A DNA stretch of 64,000 nucleotides from Pseudomonas poae (GTDB lineage Bacteria; Pseudomonadota; Gammaproteobacteria; Pseudomonadales; Pseudomonadaceae), in assembly GCF_001439785.1 (NCBI RefSeq), contig NZ_JYLI01000013.1, forward strand, positions 124,001-188,000, given 5' to 3'. The position numbers were made by a program, and so were the translations under genes. Positions 25,129 to 34,688 of this stretch are shown in pieces. Under the pieces are notes generated by a model. That model saw only the letters and a list, made by a program, of their open reading frames with translations. It did no database searches and had not been told where the DNA came from. Numbering within the stretch: the stretch's first letter is position 1; every line of letters begins with the position of its first letter.

Positions 25129-26268
25129 ATGGATCACCCACACTGGATCTGGCAACACGCCGATTGGCCCCACTTCCACTGGCAACCCGGTCGCCTGGCG
25201 GTGCTTCTTCGCGAGTGCGCACAGGCCCAAGGCCGTCTGCTGGGCATGCTCGGTTCCGTCACCCAGGCCGTCAGTGCGCAGAACGAACTGGACACGCTGT
25301 TGCAAAACATCCTGACCTCTTCGGCTATTGAGGGCGAGCAGTTGAATGTCGGCTCGGTACGCTCCTCCCTCGCGCGCCGAATGGGCTTGCAGGCGATGGA
25401 GGACGGCCATGTCAGCCGTCGCAGTGAAGGGCTGGCAGAGCTGATGATGGATGCCACCGAGCACTTCGCCCAGCCATTCACCCTCGCCCGTTTATTTAAT
25501 TGGCACCACTTGTTGTTCCCGTTCGAGGAGGAAAGCCTTGCCACGCGTCCGGTCAAGGTCGCGAGTTTGAGGGGCGAGGAGCCGATGCAGGTGGTGTCGG
25601 GGCGGCTTGACCGGCCGACCGTCCACTTCGAGGCGCCACCGCGCCTGGGTCTTGAGCAGGCGCTGAACGGATTTCTCAAATGGTTCGAAACCAGCCGCCA
25701 TCAGCCTGAGCTGGACCCGCTGCTGCGCGCCGGCATTGCGCATTTCTGGTTTGTCACGCTGCATCCCTTCGATGACGGCAATGGCCGCCTGACACGCGCC
25801 ATCACAGACATGGCCCTGGCCCAAGGTGAGCATCAGTCCATCCGTTTTTACGCCATGTCGGCCAGCATCCTCGAAGACCGCGCTGGTTACTACAATGCAC
25901 TGGAGTCCAGCCAGAAGGCCACGCTGGATATCACTGACTGGCTGCTGTGGTTCCTACAGACCCTGCTGCGAAGCATGCAACAGGCAATAACGCGGATTGA
26001 CCGGGTGCTGGATAAGACTCGATTCTGGCAACGCCACCATGACACAGCGTTATCCGCCGAACAGCTCAAGGTTCTCAACCGGCTACTCGATGGCGGCGAA
26101 AAAGGTTTCGAGCATGGCATCAGCGCCGCGCAATACCAGGCAGTCGCCAGGGTTTCCAAGGCGACAGCCACGCGGCATCTGGCCGATCTGCTGGAAAAAA
26201 ACTGCCTGGTCCGCCTCCCCGGCGGCGGGCGCAACACGCGTTATCAAGTCAGCAACAAGGGCGAATGA
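25129..26268 (+). CDS. Fic family protein (AMPylase type) with C-terminal winged helix
   Basis: 379 residues. An N-terminal helical domain holds the inhibitory motif SSAIEGE (64-70, with Glu68), as in class II Fic proteins. The Fic motif HPFDDGNGRLTR starts at His212 and is complete. The C-terminal part (about 300-375) looks like a winged helix-turn-helix (SKATATRHLADLLEKNCLVR), so the protein may bind DNA. Expected activity is transfer of AMP from ATP to a hydroxyl side chain, held in check by Glu68. Targets are unknown. An array of inverted repeats directly precedes the start, which suggests autoregulation. Confidence 0.9.
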   Translation: MDHPHWIWQHADWPHFHWQPGRLAVLLRECAQAQGRLLGMLGSVTQAVSAQNELDTLLQNILTSSAIEGEQLNVGSVRSSLARRMGLQAMEDGHVSRRSEGLAELMMDATEHFAQPFTLARLFNWHHLLFPFEEESLATRPVKVASLRGEEPMQVVSGRLDRPTVHFEAPPRLGLEQALNGFLKWFETSRHQPELDPLLRAGIAHFWFVTLHPFDDGNGRLTRAITDMALAQGEHQSIRFYAMSASILEDRAGYYNALESSQKATLDITDWLLWFLQTLLRSMQQAITRIDRVLDKTRFWQRHHDTALSAEQLKVLNRLLDGGEKGFEHGISAAQYQAVARVSKATATRHLADLLEKNCLVRLPGGGRNTRYQVSNKGE

Positions 26269-26344
26269 CAGCCCCCTCTCATTTGCCCCCATCCCCCATG
26301 TCTGCTAGTGTCGCGCCGGTTTACCGTCTACCGGAATAGCCGCC

Positions 26345-26587
26345 ATGGCCCGCAAAAAAGTTGCACTCGATTTCGAACAATCCCTCGCCGACCTGCAAAC
26401 CCTGGTCGAGCGTCTGGAGAACGGCGAGTTGTCGCTGGAGGACTCGTTGACGGCGTTTGAGCAAGGCATCGGCCTGACCCGTGATTGCCAGAGCGCGCTG
26501 GCGCAGGCTGAGCAGAAGGTGCAGGTGTTGCTGGAACGTGACGGGGAGTTGGCCGAAGAACCTTTCGATGCGGAACAACCCGAATGA
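26345..26587 (+). CDS. xseB: Exodeoxyribonuclease VII small subunit
   Basis: 80 residues, a typical length. The family signature FEQSLADLQTLVERLENGEL followed by LTAFEQGIGL is clear. It forms exonuclease VII with XseA, encoded elsewhere. It overlaps ispA by 4 nt (ATGA), the standard xseB-ispA-dxs arrangement. Confidence 0.96.
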   Translation: MARKKVALDFEQSLADLQTLVERLENGELSLEDSLTAFEQGIGLTRDCQSALAQAEQKVQVLLERDGELAEEPFDAEQPE

Positions 26588-27471
26588 TCGATGCGTACCA
26601 GGCCAGTAGCCAAGCCCGAGTCAATGCGGCGCTTGCGCCCTTGTTTGTTGCGCCGGGCCCTGAGCTCAACCGTCTTTATGACGCCATGCGCTACAGCGTG
26701 ATGAACGGCGGCAAGCGTGTGCGTCCGTTGCTGGCCTATGCCGCGTGCGAGGCACTGGGCGCGCCGGCCGAGCAGGCCAACGGCGCGGCCTGTGCGGTGG
26801 AGCTGATTCACGCCTACTCCCTGGTGCACGACGATTTGCCGGCGATGGACGACGACGATCTGCGTCGCGGCCAGCCGACCACCCACAAAGCCTTTGATGA
26901 AGCCTATGCGATTCTCGCCGGTGACGGCCTGCAGAGTCTGGCGTTCAGCGCATTGCTGGACCCGGCGCTGAGCTGCGTCGATGCGTCGACGCGCCTGCGC
27001 ATGGTCACCGCCCTGGCGCTGGCGGCAGGCCCGGCGGGGATGGTCGGCGGGCAGGCCATCGATATGGGCTCGGTCAGCCTCAAGCTGGACCAGGCTGCGC
27101 TGGAACACATGCATCGCCACAAGACCGGCGCGCTGATCGAGGCGGCGGTGCACCTCGGCGCCCTGGCTAGCGGGCGCGCCGAGCCCGCACAACTGGCGGC
27201 GTTGCAAACCTACTCGCGGGCCATCGGCCTGGCCTTCCAGGTGCAGGACGACATTCTCGACGTGGAAAGTGATACCGCCACCCTCGGCAAACGCCAGGGC
27301 GCCGATATCGCACGGGACAAACCGACTTATCCTGCGCTGCTCGGGCTCGATGCGGCCAAGACGTACGCCCTGGAGCTGCGCGATCAGGCCCTGGCAGCCC
27401 TGCAACCTTTCGACGCGGCAGCCGCGCCCTTGCGCGACCTGGCGCGGTATATCGTCGAACGTCGCCACTGA
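26584..27471 (+). CDS. ispA: Farnesyl diphosphate synthase (polyprenyl synthetase)
   Basis: 295 residues. The first Asp-rich motif is in HDDLPAMDDDDLRRG and the second in QVQDDILDVESD. It condenses isopentenyl diphosphate with dimethylallyl and geranyl diphosphates to make farnesyl diphosphate. It is co-transcribed with xseB and dxs, which supplies the precursor pathway. Length is usual. Confidence 0.96.
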   Translation: MIDAYQASSQARVNAALAPLFVAPGPELNRLYDAMRYSVMNGGKRVRPLLAYAACEALGAPAEQANGAACAVELIHAYSLVHDDLPAMDDDDLRRGQPTTHKAFDEAYAILAGDGLQSLAFSALLDPALSCVDASTRLRMVTALALAAGPAGMVGGQAIDMGSVSLKLDQAALEHMHRHKTGALIEAAVHLGALASGRAEPAQLAALQTYSRAIGLAFQVQDDILDVESDTATLGKRQGADIARDKPTYPALLGLDAAKTYALELRDQALAALQPFDAAAAPLRDLARYIVERRH

Positions 27472-27582
27472 TCAACGGCGGCCATTTGCACCGCCTATCG
27501 GCCAACTTCGGCGCTCCGCGTGGGCAGTTTGCGATGCTTGAGGTAAACTGCCGCCTCTTCTATACCTATAACGATTCGCCTG

Positions 27583-29481
27583 ATGCCCACGACGTTTCAA
27601 GAGATTCCCCGCATACGCCCGTCCACGCCGCTACTCGACCGTGCCGCCACGCCGGACGGCCTGCGTCGACTGGCTGAAGCCGAGCTGGAAACCCTGGCCG
27701 ATGAACTGCGCCTGGAATTGCTCTACACGGTCGGCCAGACCGGTGGGCATTTCGGCGCCGGCTTGGGCGTCATCGAGCTGACTATCGCGCTGCACTACGT
27801 CTTCGACACCCCGGATGACCGGCTGGTGTGGGACGTGGGCCACCAGGCGTACCCGCATAAAATCCTCACCGGCCGCCGCGAGCGCATGAACAGCCTGCGC
27901 CAGAAGGACGGCATCGCCGCCTTCCCGCGTCGCGCCGAGAGCGAGTACGACACCTTTGGGGTCGGCCACTCCAGCACCTCCATCAGTGCCGCGCTGGGCA
28001 TGGCGATTGCCGCCCGTCTGCAAGGCAGCGAGCGCAAGGCGATTGCGGTGATCGGTGACGGCGCGCTGACCGCCGGCATGGCGTTCGAAGCGCTCAACCA
28101 TGCGCCGGAAGTGGACGCCAACATGTTGGTGATCCTCAACGACAACGACATGTCGATCTCGCGCAACGTCGGCGGCCTGTCCAATTACCTGGCAAAAATC
28201 CTCTCCAGCCGCACCTACGCCAGCATGCGCGAGGGCAGCAAGAAGGTGCTCTCGCGTCTGCCCGGCGCGTGGGAAATTGCCCGCCGCACCGAAGAATATG
28301 CCAAGGGCATGCTGGTGCCCGGCACGCTGTTCGAAGAGTTGGGCTGGAACTACATCGGCCCCATCGACGGCCATGACCTGCCGACCCTGATTGCCACGTT
28401 GCGCAACATGCGCGACCTCAAGGGCCCACAGTTCCTGCATATCGTCACCAAGAAGGGCAAAGGCTTCGCGCCGGCGGAGGTCGACCCGATCGGCTATCAC
28501 GCCATCACCAAGCTCGACCCCCTGGACGCCCCTGCCGCCGCGCCGAAAAAAGCCAGCGGGCCCAAGTATTCCGGGGTGTTTGGCGAATGGCTGTGCGACA
28601 TGGCCGCCGCCGACCCACGCCTGGTAGGGGTTACCCCGGCGATGAAGGAAGGCTCCGACCTGGTGGCGTTCAGCGAGCGTTTCCCGCTGCGCTACTTCGA
28701 CGTGGCAATTGCCGAGCAACACGCGGTGACCTTTGCCGCCGGCATGGCCTGTGAAGGTGCCAAGCCGGTTGTGGCGATCTACTCCACGTTCCTGCAGCGC
28801 GGTTATGATCAGTTGGTTCACGACGTGGCGGTGCAGAACCTCGACGTGCTGTTTGCCATCGATCGCGCGGGCCTGGTGGGCGAAGACGGCCCGACCCACG
28901 CCGGCAGTTTCGACCTGTCCTACCTGCGCTGCATCCCCGGCATGCTGGTGATGACACCGAGCGACGAGAACGAACTGCGCAAGATGCTCAGCACCGGCCA
29001 CCTGTACAACGGCCCCGCCGCCGTGCGCTACCCGCGCGGCACCGGCCCGAATGCAGTGATCGAAAAAGACCTGGAGCCCATCGAGATCGGCAAGGGCATC
29101 GTGCGCCGCCAAGGCAGCAACGTCGCGTTCCTAGTATTCGGCGTGCAACTGGCCGAAGCGCTCAAAGTGGCAGAGAAGATCGACGCCACCGTGGTCGACA
29201 TGCGTTTCGTCAAACCCCTGGATGAAGCCTTGGTGCGCGAGATTGCCGGCAGCCATGAGCTGCTGGTGACCGTCGAAGAAAACGCCATCATGGGCGGTGC
29301 CGGTGCGGCGGTGAGCGAGTTCCTGGCGCGGGAGAATATTCTCAAGTCGGTGCTGCACCTGGGCTTGCCTGATGTGTACGTGGAACATGCCAAGCCGGCG
29401 CAGATGCTGGCGGAATGCGGGCTGGATGAGGCTGGCATCGAGACATCGGTTCGCGCGCGCATGGCGCTGCTCTCCCTGTAA
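27583..29481 (+). CDS. dxs: 1-deoxy-D-xylulose-5-phosphate synthase
   Basis: 632 residues. The thiamine diphosphate motif GDGALTAGMAFEALN with NDNDMSISRNVGG is present, as are the transketolase region AIAEQHAVTFAAGMA and the Arg/His residues of the C-terminal half. It joins pyruvate and glyceraldehyde 3-phosphate to make DXP, first step of the MEP isoprenoid route; DXP also feeds thiamine and pyridoxal synthesis. The gap from ispA is 111 bp, so it may have its own promoter. Confidence 0.97.
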   Translation: MPTTFQEIPRIRPSTPLLDRAATPDGLRRLAEAELETLADELRLELLYTVGQTGGHFGAGLGVIELTIALHYVFDTPDDRLVWDVGHQAYPHKILTGRRERMNSLRQKDGIAAFPRRAESEYDTFGVGHSSTSISAALGMAIAARLQGSERKAIAVIGDGALTAGMAFEALNHAPEVDANMLVILNDNDMSISRNVGGLSNYLAKILSSRTYASMREGSKKVLSRLPGAWEIARRTEEYAKGMLVPGTLFEELGWNYIGPIDGHDLPTLIATLRNMRDLKGPQFLHIVTKKGKGFAPAEVDPIGYHAITKLDPLDAPAAAPKKASGPKYSGVFGEWLCDMAAADPRLVGVTPAMKEGSDLVAFSERFPLRYFDVAIAEQHAVTFAAGMACEGAKPVVAIYSTFLQRGYDQLVHDVAVQNLDVLFAIDRAGLVGEDGPTHAGSFDLSYLRCIPGMLVMTPSDENELRKMLSTGHLYNGPAAVRYPRGTGPNAVIEKDLEPIEIGKGIVRRQGSNVAFLVFGVQLAEALKVAEKIDATVVDMRFVKPLDEALVREIAGSHELLVTVEENAIMGGAGAAVSEFLARENILKSVLHLGLPDVYVEHAKPAQMLAECGLDEAGIETSVRARMALLSL

Positions 29482-29495
29482 AAACAGGGATCAAA

Positions 29496-29590
29496 AATGT
29501 GGGAGGGGGCTTGCCCCCGATTGCAGTGTGTCAGTCTCAGTATCTGTAACTGACCCACCGCAATCGGGAGCAAGCCCCCTCCCACATTGG
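29496..29590. repeat. REP pair between dxs and btuB
   Basis: AATGTGGGAGGGGGCTTGCC (29497) and GGCAAG-like reverse arm GAGCAAGCCCCCTCCCACAT form a long inverted doublet with about 50 bp between. It occupies most of the gap and leaves no room for a cobalamin riboswitch. Confidence 0.9.
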
Positions 29591-29622
29591 TTTTGGGTCA
29601 ACTTTCAATGCTACGGACAGCC

Positions 29623-31512
29623 ATGAAACATCTTCGCCTTGCCCTGCTGCTGCTGCCTGCCTCGGACCTGCTCGCCGCCAGCCATGACGATGCCCTCAAT
29701 CTTCCCGACGTGGTGATCAGCGCCAACCGCCAAGTGCAGGCCCGCAACGACAGCAGCGCCGCCAACACCGTATTCACCCGCGACGACATCGACCGCCTGC
29801 AACCCACCAGTCTCACCGATCTGCTCAAGCGCGTTCCGGGCGTGCAAATCGCTCCCACTGGAGGCCGTGGCAGTTTGCCGGGGGTCTATCTGCGTGGCAC
29901 GACGTCCGCGCAAAGCCTGGTGCTGGTGGACGGTCAGCGCATTGCCAACGCCACGTCGGGCGACAGTGGCCTGCAGTACCTGAACGTCGACCAGATTGAA
30001 CGGGTGGAAGTGCTGCGCGGCTCACGCTCGGTGATCTACGGCAGCGATGCGATGGGTGGGGTTATCCAGGTGTTTACCCGGCGTAATGCCGAACAAGGGT
30101 TGCAACCGCGCCTGACGCTGGGCGTTGGCAGCCATCAGACCTGGGAGCGCAGCCTCGGCCTGTCCGGTGGCGATGAGCGTACGCGCTTCAACCTCGGCGC
30201 GAGCCTGGATGACACCGCCGGCATCGACTCAACTCACGCGTCGTTCCCCAGCGACGGCGACCGCGACGCCTACCGCAACCAGTCCATCAGCCTGAACCTA
30301 AGCCATTCGTTCAGCGATGAATGGGCGGCGGGTTTCAACCTGTTGGACAACCGTGGCAAGTCGGAATACGACAACAGCTTCGGCCGCTATGACGTCGCCA
30401 CCAGCCAGAGCGTCGGGCAAAAGCCCTACACCGATTACACCGTGAGCAGCGCCAGCGGCTACGTGGATGCCAGGCTCAGCGAGGGCTGGCAATCACGCCT
30501 GGAGCTGGGCCACAGCGAAAACCGCGACACCAAGCGCGATACGCTCAGTGATGACTTCAGCGTGTTCAACACCTACCGCGACTCGGTCAACTGGCAGAAC
30601 GACCTGACGCTGGACGACCGCAACAGCCTGATCCTCGGCGGCGACTGGTACGAAGACCGCTTCCACGGCTCCACCACCTTCAGCGAAAACAGCCGCTGGA
30701 ACCGCGCGGCCTTTGTGCAGCATCGTTTTCACGGCGAGTGGTTTTCCACCGAGCTGGGCCTGCGCCGCGACCGGAACCAGCAGTTCGGCAGCCAGAACAG
30801 CTGGAGCGGGACCCTCAGCCTACCGATCAATCCCGACAACGAGCTGCTCTTGAGCTACAGCGAAGGCTTCCGCGCGCCGACCTTCAACGACCTCTACTAC
30901 CCAGACACGCAGTACAGCAACCCCAACCTGCTGCCCGAAACCTCAAAGAGCTACGAGCTGCAATGGCGCAGCCAACTGACTGACCAGACCCGTCTGGAAG
31001 CGTCGCTGTACCGCACGGACTTGAGCGATGCAATCATTCTGGACAGCACCAGCAAGCCGCAAAATGTCGCTTCGGCCCGCATCAATGGCGTTGAAGCGAC
31101 GCTCAAGCAGGAATTGTTCGGTTGGCAGGGCAACCTGGGCGTCTCAATCATCGACCCGCGTGATCGCGATACCGGCCACACCCTGGCCCGACGTGCGCGC
31201 CGCACGTTGAGCCTGGATCTGGACCGGCAATTTGACACATTGGGCTTGGGCGCCAGTTGGCAGGCGATCAGCAACAGCTACGACGCTCAAGACAATCAGA
31301 ACCGCCTGGGCGGCTATGCGCTGCTCGGGTTGCGCAGCAGGTGGGCGGTCACGCGGGAAGTCAGTGTTTCGCTCAACGTCGACAACCTGCTGGACCGCCA
31401 ATACGCCCGTGCCCGCTACAGCTTCAACGCGGCAGACTTCTCCAATAATCAGGACTACCGCGAAGAAGGCCGCACCTGGAGGCTGGGCCTGAGCTGGACA
31501 CCTCAGCTGTAG
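29623..31512 (+). CDS. btuB: TonB-dependent vitamin B12 receptor
   Basis: 629 residues from ATG 29623; ATG 29608 is an alternative five codons upstream. There is a signal peptide (LRLALLLLPASDLLAAS), a TonB box (DVVISA), a plug domain (about 40-155 with VEVLRGSRSVIYGSDAMGGVI) and a 22-strand barrel ending in LGLSWTPQL with terminal hydrophobic residue pattern. Similarity to BtuB and a BtuF-like gene 0.5 kb away support cobalamin as ligand. It acts in the outer membrane with TonB-ExbBD. B12 is the cofactor of the EutBC enzyme encoded in the same window. Confidence 0.85.
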   Translation: MKHLRLALLLLPASDLLAASHDDALNLPDVVISANRQVQARNDSSAANTVFTRDDIDRLQPTSLTDLLKRVPGVQIAPTGGRGSLPGVYLRGTTSAQSLVLVDGQRIANATSGDSGLQYLNVDQIERVEVLRGSRSVIYGSDAMGGVIQVFTRRNAEQGLQPRLTLGVGSHQTWERSLGLSGGDERTRFNLGASLDDTAGIDSTHASFPSDGDRDAYRNQSISLNLSHSFSDEWAAGFNLLDNRGKSEYDNSFGRYDVATSQSVGQKPYTDYTVSSASGYVDARLSEGWQSRLELGHSENRDTKRDTLSDDFSVFNTYRDSVNWQNDLTLDDRNSLILGGDWYEDRFHGSTTFSENSRWNRAAFVQHRFHGEWFSTELGLRRDRNQQFGSQNSWSGTLSLPINPDNELLLSYSEGFRAPTFNDLYYPDTQYSNPNLLPETSKSYELQWRSQLTDQTRLEASLYRTDLSDAIILDSTSKPQNVASARINGVEATLKQELFGWQGNLGVSIIDPRDRDTGHTLARRARRTLSLDLDRQFDTLGLGASWQAISNSYDAQDNQNRLGGYALLGLRSRWAVTREVSVSLNVDNLLDRQYARARYSFNAADFSNNQDYREEGRTWRLGLSWTPQL

Positions 31513-31526
31513 CGACCCGGCAACCG

Positions 31527-31877
31527 CTACCGGACAGACGCCTTGCTGACATCCAGGTAACCTTCCTTGATTGCCTGCTCACAGCCTATGAAGCCATATG
31601 CACCAACCCGGCCCGCGTCGGTAATGCCGACGTAAAAGTCCTGTTTCTTGCCGTTGTTTTCCAATTGGTAGTCAAGGCACTCTAAAAGACCCGTGCGCGC
31701 CGCGATAACGCGCTTGGGCTGCTGGATCGCAAGCATGTCCTGCTTCGTGGCCCCCCCTGCGTAGATCCTCGTGGGAATAGCGTGGTCGTTGAAATTCATG
31801 ATCGTAGAAATACCTTCGAATGTGCTGCACCCGGCCAGTAAAACGGCAGCGCAACTCCCCATGATCAAACGTCGCAT
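31527..31877 (-). CDS. Small lipoprotein of unknown function
   Basis: 116 residues from ATG 31877, which has AGGAGG 5 nt upstream. A lipoprotein signal with lipobox LLAGC (Cys at about 17) is present. The mature part is polar with Cys residues in GLLECLDYQ and FIGCEQAI. No family recognised. It lies between btuB and the BtuF-like gene, convergent with btuB. Confidence 0.85.
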   Translation of the reverse strand: MRRLIMGSCAAVLLAGCSTFEGISTIMNFNDHAIPTRIYAGGATKQDMLAIQQPKRVIAARTGLLECLDYQLENNGKKQDFYVGITDAGRVGAYGFIGCEQAIKEGYLDVSKASVR

Positions 31878-31994
31878 GGTCACCTCCTGTTAGTGAACAA
31901 TCGCCATGCAGTACGCATCGCGCGCAGCAGCAGCCTAGCGTCGCGCCGCCGAAATCACCCGACCGACAAATCTCAACAGGAGGTAGGAAAAGGT

Positions 31995-32804
31995 TTACCG
32001 CGCCGGCTCACGTTGCTGCCCAATCAACTCGCAGAGTTTGGCCACCGCGTCGACCATTTGCCCGCTGGGCCGCTCCAGGCCTTTGTCGGGCACCCGCAGC
32101 AAGCGCCCTTGCGCCACTGCGGCGATCTGCGGCCAGGCCTTCCAGGCGTCCAGTTGACGCTCATCTCCCGCCAGGATCACCTCGGGGTTGCGCTGCAGCA
32201 CCGACTCGACGCTGACCTGCGGCGCCGGCAGCGTGAGGTCGTCGAACACGTTGCGGGCCCCGCATACCGCCAGCGCGTCACTGATGATCTGCCCACCGCC
32301 CACGGTATACAGCGGCTGATTCCACACCTGATAAAACACCCGCACCGGTTCGGCGCGCTGGTAGCGCTGGCGCAATTCAAGCAAGCGCTGGCGCAGCCGG
32401 GTGGCGAGCTGACGACCTGCATCGGCCCGGCCCACCTGCTCGGCAATGGCCTGCACCTGACTGGCCAGTTGCTCAAGGCTGTGGGGTTCAGCGACGTACA
32501 CGGGGATTTTCAGGCGTTGCAGCTGTTCACGCTGGGCCGGGCCGACGCTGCCGGGCCACAGCAGGATCAGGTCGGGTTGCAGGCTCAGCAGGCGCTCCAT
32601 GTCCAGCTGTCCGTAACGCCCGACCGAGGGCACGTTCACCAACGCCGGCGGACGCTCACCGCCATCGAGCAAGCCCACCAGTAAATCAGCAGCGCCCACT
32701 TCCAGCATGATTTCAGAGAGTGACGGTGCCAGGCTGACGACCCGCTCGGCGGCCAATACCTGGGCACTGAACGCCAGCAGCAGCGCCAGCCAATAGCGTT
32801 TCAT
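31995..32804 (-). CDS. btuF: Cobalamin-binding periplasmic protein (BtuF-like)
   Basis: 269 residues with signal peptide (WLALLLAFSAQVLAAE). It has the class III binding-protein fold: RVVSLAPSLSEIMLEVGA at the start, PSVGRYGQLDMERLLSLQPDLIL, and the C-lobe VSVESVLQRNPEVILAGD. It should bind B12 in the periplasm and pass it to BtuCD, which is not in the window. It overlaps the upstream gene by 4 nt, within a ribA-membrane protein-btuF unit. Confidence 0.85.
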   Translation of the reverse strand: MKRYWLALLLAFSAQVLAAERVVSLAPSLSEIMLEVGAADLLVGLLDGGERPPALVNVPSVGRYGQLDMERLLSLQPDLILLWPGSVGPAQREQLQRLKIPVYVAEPHSLEQLASQVQAIAEQVGRADAGRQLATRLRQRLLELRQRYQRAEPVRVFYQVWNQPLYTVGGGQIISDALAVCGARNVFDDLTLPAPQVSVESVLQRNPEVILAGDERQLDAWKAWPQIAAVAQGRLLRVPDKGLERPSGQMVDAVAKLCELIGQQREPAR

Positions 32805-33220
32805 CCCAATTGACGCGGGATGCGGTAGAGATAGAACAATACCGTCGTCGACAGCGCCAGCAGGAACAACGGCACCGCCTCCAGGCCGACGAATACCGCC
32901 AATGCGCCGATCCAGGCAGGCAACGCCGCCACCATCAAAGCAGTGCGGCGGCGAGCCGCGAGGGTGATCCAGGCGGCGGGTTCTTCGGGGGTATCAAGGG
33001 CTTTGGAGGTGGCGATCAGCGCGTGTTTATAGCCATTGAAATAGCGCAGGCTGAGAAACATCGAGGCCACGCCGGCAATGAAGAACGGCATGGCCAGCAT
33101 CGGAAGCAGGGATTGGGCGCGACCGAACACCAGGTTGATCACGAACAAAGGCAGCAACGCCAGGGCCAGGTACTGCCACCAGTTGACGGACAGTCGCCGT
33201 TTCACCTGGCCGCGAGTCAC
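32801..33220 (-). CDS. Small integral membrane protein, unknown function
   Basis: 139 residues with about four membrane helices (WQYLALALLPLFVINLVF; LAMPFFIAGVASMFLSL; TALMVAALPAWIGALAVFVG; LFLLALSTTVLFYLY). No catalytic motif seen. It overlaps both ribA (4 nt) and btuF (4 nt), so it is translationally coupled to both. The position equals that of PA4046. A role in B12 or flavin transport is only suggested by context. Confidence 0.85.
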   Translation of the reverse strand: MTRGQVKRRLSVNWWQYLALALLPLFVINLVFGRAQSLLPMLAMPFFIAGVASMFLSLRYFNGYKHALIATSKALDTPEEPAAWITLAARRRTALMVAALPAWIGALAVFVGLEAVPLFLLALSTTVLFYLYRIPRQLG

Positions 33221-33834
33221 GCGCGGTCGACCTCGCCCTGGTGCTCGTTGCCCATCATGTGGTCGAGCTTGCTGGCCTTGGTGGCCAGGTAAAGCTTGTT
33301 GTGAGGATTGTGCCCGGTGTGCAGCGGCACGCGCTCGGCGACGGTGATGCCCATCTCGGTGAGGGCCTTGACCTTGCGCGGGTTGTTGGTCATCAAGCGC
33401 AGGGATTTCACGCCCAGGTGCTCCAGCATCGGCAGGCAGATCCCATAGTCACGCTGGTCGGCGGCAAAGCCCAGCCGTTCGTTGGCCTCAACGGTATCGG
33501 CGCCGCCATCTTGCAGCTCATAGGCGCGGATCTTGTTCATCAGGCCAATACCACGGCCCTCCTGGCGCAGATACAGCAACACGCCACGGCCTTCGCGGGC
33601 GATGGCCTGCAGCGCCGCTTCCAGTTGCGAACCGCAGTCGCAACGCTGGCTGAACAAGGCATCGCCGGTAAGGCACTCGGAATGCACACGGCCCAATACC
33701 GGCTCGCCATCAGCGATATCGCCCAGGCTCAGCACAACGTGCTCGCGCCCGGTGGCTTCTTCAAGAAAGCCGTTCATGGTGAACGTGGCAAAAGGGGTAG
33801 GCAGCTTGGAAGCGGCGACGAAAACGACGGGCAC
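33217..33834 (-). CDS. ribA: GTP cyclohydrolase II
   Basis: 205 residues, GTG start with GGAG upstream. The zinc Cys residues are present in RVHSECLTGD and RCDCGSQ, and the catalytic region in RQEGRGIGLMNKIRAYELQD. It opens GTP to the pyrimidine precursor of riboflavin. This is the intact enzyme, needed because the fused RibB at 36.8 kb has a degenerate GTP cyclohydrolase domain. Confidence 0.96.
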   Translation of the reverse strand: MPVVFVAASKLPTPFATFTMNGFLEEATGREHVVLSLGDIADGEPVLGRVHSECLTGDALFSQRCDCGSQLEAALQAIAREGRGVLLYLRQEGRGIGLMNKIRAYELQDGGADTVEANERLGFAADQRDYGICLPMLEHLGVKSLRLMTNNPRKVKALTEMGITVAERVPLHTGHNPHNKLYLATKASKLDHMMGNEHQGEVDRA

Positions 33835-33962
33835 CGTGTGCTCCTGATTTCAGATTTCACAGAGGCGGGCATTGTACAGCAGGTTCCGGTAGACGCTTAA
33901 GCTCAATGAGCGCTGATCAAGATCAATCGGTTCGATTGGCCTTCGCCGCGGTTCTATGCACG

Positions 33963-34688
33963 TCAGAACGGATAGGGCAGCTTCCAGCGCTGGAAGATCG
34001 GCTTCAGCTCCCCGCTTTTGACCAGCGCAGCCATGCGCTGGTCGTACACCGCCATCAATGCACGCCCCCGCTCGTTATCGGCAAAGCCCACGTAGAGCGG
34101 CAATTCGATGATGGGGGTGAGCCTGAATTTCCCGGGGTCGGCCGCCTGGCCGAGGACGTATCGGGCTTCGTTGAGCGAGTCGATGTAGAAGTCGGCGCGA
34201 CCATGCTCCAGCATCGGCAGGATCCCGTCGCGCCGCTGAATCTGGTTGAAGCGGTGCACATTGGTCAGGTAATCCTCGTATTTATAGCCGCGCACCCAGG
34301 CCAGGCGGTAATGCCCCAACGTTGCTGGGGTTGGCGCAGGCGTCGTCGAAAGCCCCAGGGCGTAGACGTGATCGGCGTCAAAGGGCAAATCCGGGTACAA
34401 CACGCCTTCGGTCTCGTCGCGATAGGAGCCGACCCAACCGTCCACTTCGCCACGCCGGGTCAGGCCGACCGCACGGGTATACGGCACGCTGCGGGTTTGC
34501 AGGGCGATGCCGGCGGGCTCGAACACCTGGCGCAACACTTCCCAGCCAAGACCGCTGCCATCGCGGTTGGTGTAGTTGTCCCACTCCTCACTGGCCAGCA
34601 TGATCTTGCCCGGCACTGGCGGTTCGTGCGCCTGCACCCAGGACGCGACAACGCACAGGAGGATCAACAGCCAGGGGCGCACATCCAT
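33963..34688 (-). CDS. Periplasmic solute-binding protein (bacterial SBP family 3)
   Basis: 241 residues with a signal peptide (PWLLILLCVVASWVQAHE). The fold is that of ABC-type amino-acid-binding proteins: YTRAVGLTRRGEVDGWVG in lobe 1 and MLEHGRADFYIDSLNEARYV in lobe 2. No permease or ATPase gene is adjacent, so the ligand and partner are unknown. It sits where pgpA normally follows thiL in Pseudomonas. Confidence 0.87.
   Translation of the reverse strand: MDVRPWLLILLCVVASWVQAHEPPVPGKIMLASEEWDNYTNRDGSGLGWEVLRQVFEPAGIALQTRSVPYTRAVGLTRRGEVDGWVGSYRDETEGVLYPDLPFDADHVYALGLSTTPAPTPATLGHYRLAWVRGYKYEDYLTNVHRFNQIQRRDGILPMLEHGRADFYIDSLNEARYVLGQAADPGKFRLTPIIELPLYVGFADNERGRALMAVYDQRMAALVKSGELKPIFQRWKLPYPF

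Noticed and set aside
25129..26268. Fic as toxin of a FicTA pair
   Set aside because: The inhibitory SSAIEGE motif is inside the same protein and no separate small antitoxin gene is adjacent.
29482..29622. Cobalamin riboswitch before btuB
   Set aside because: The 141-bp gap is filled by a REP doublet, and no B12-box-like core is seen.
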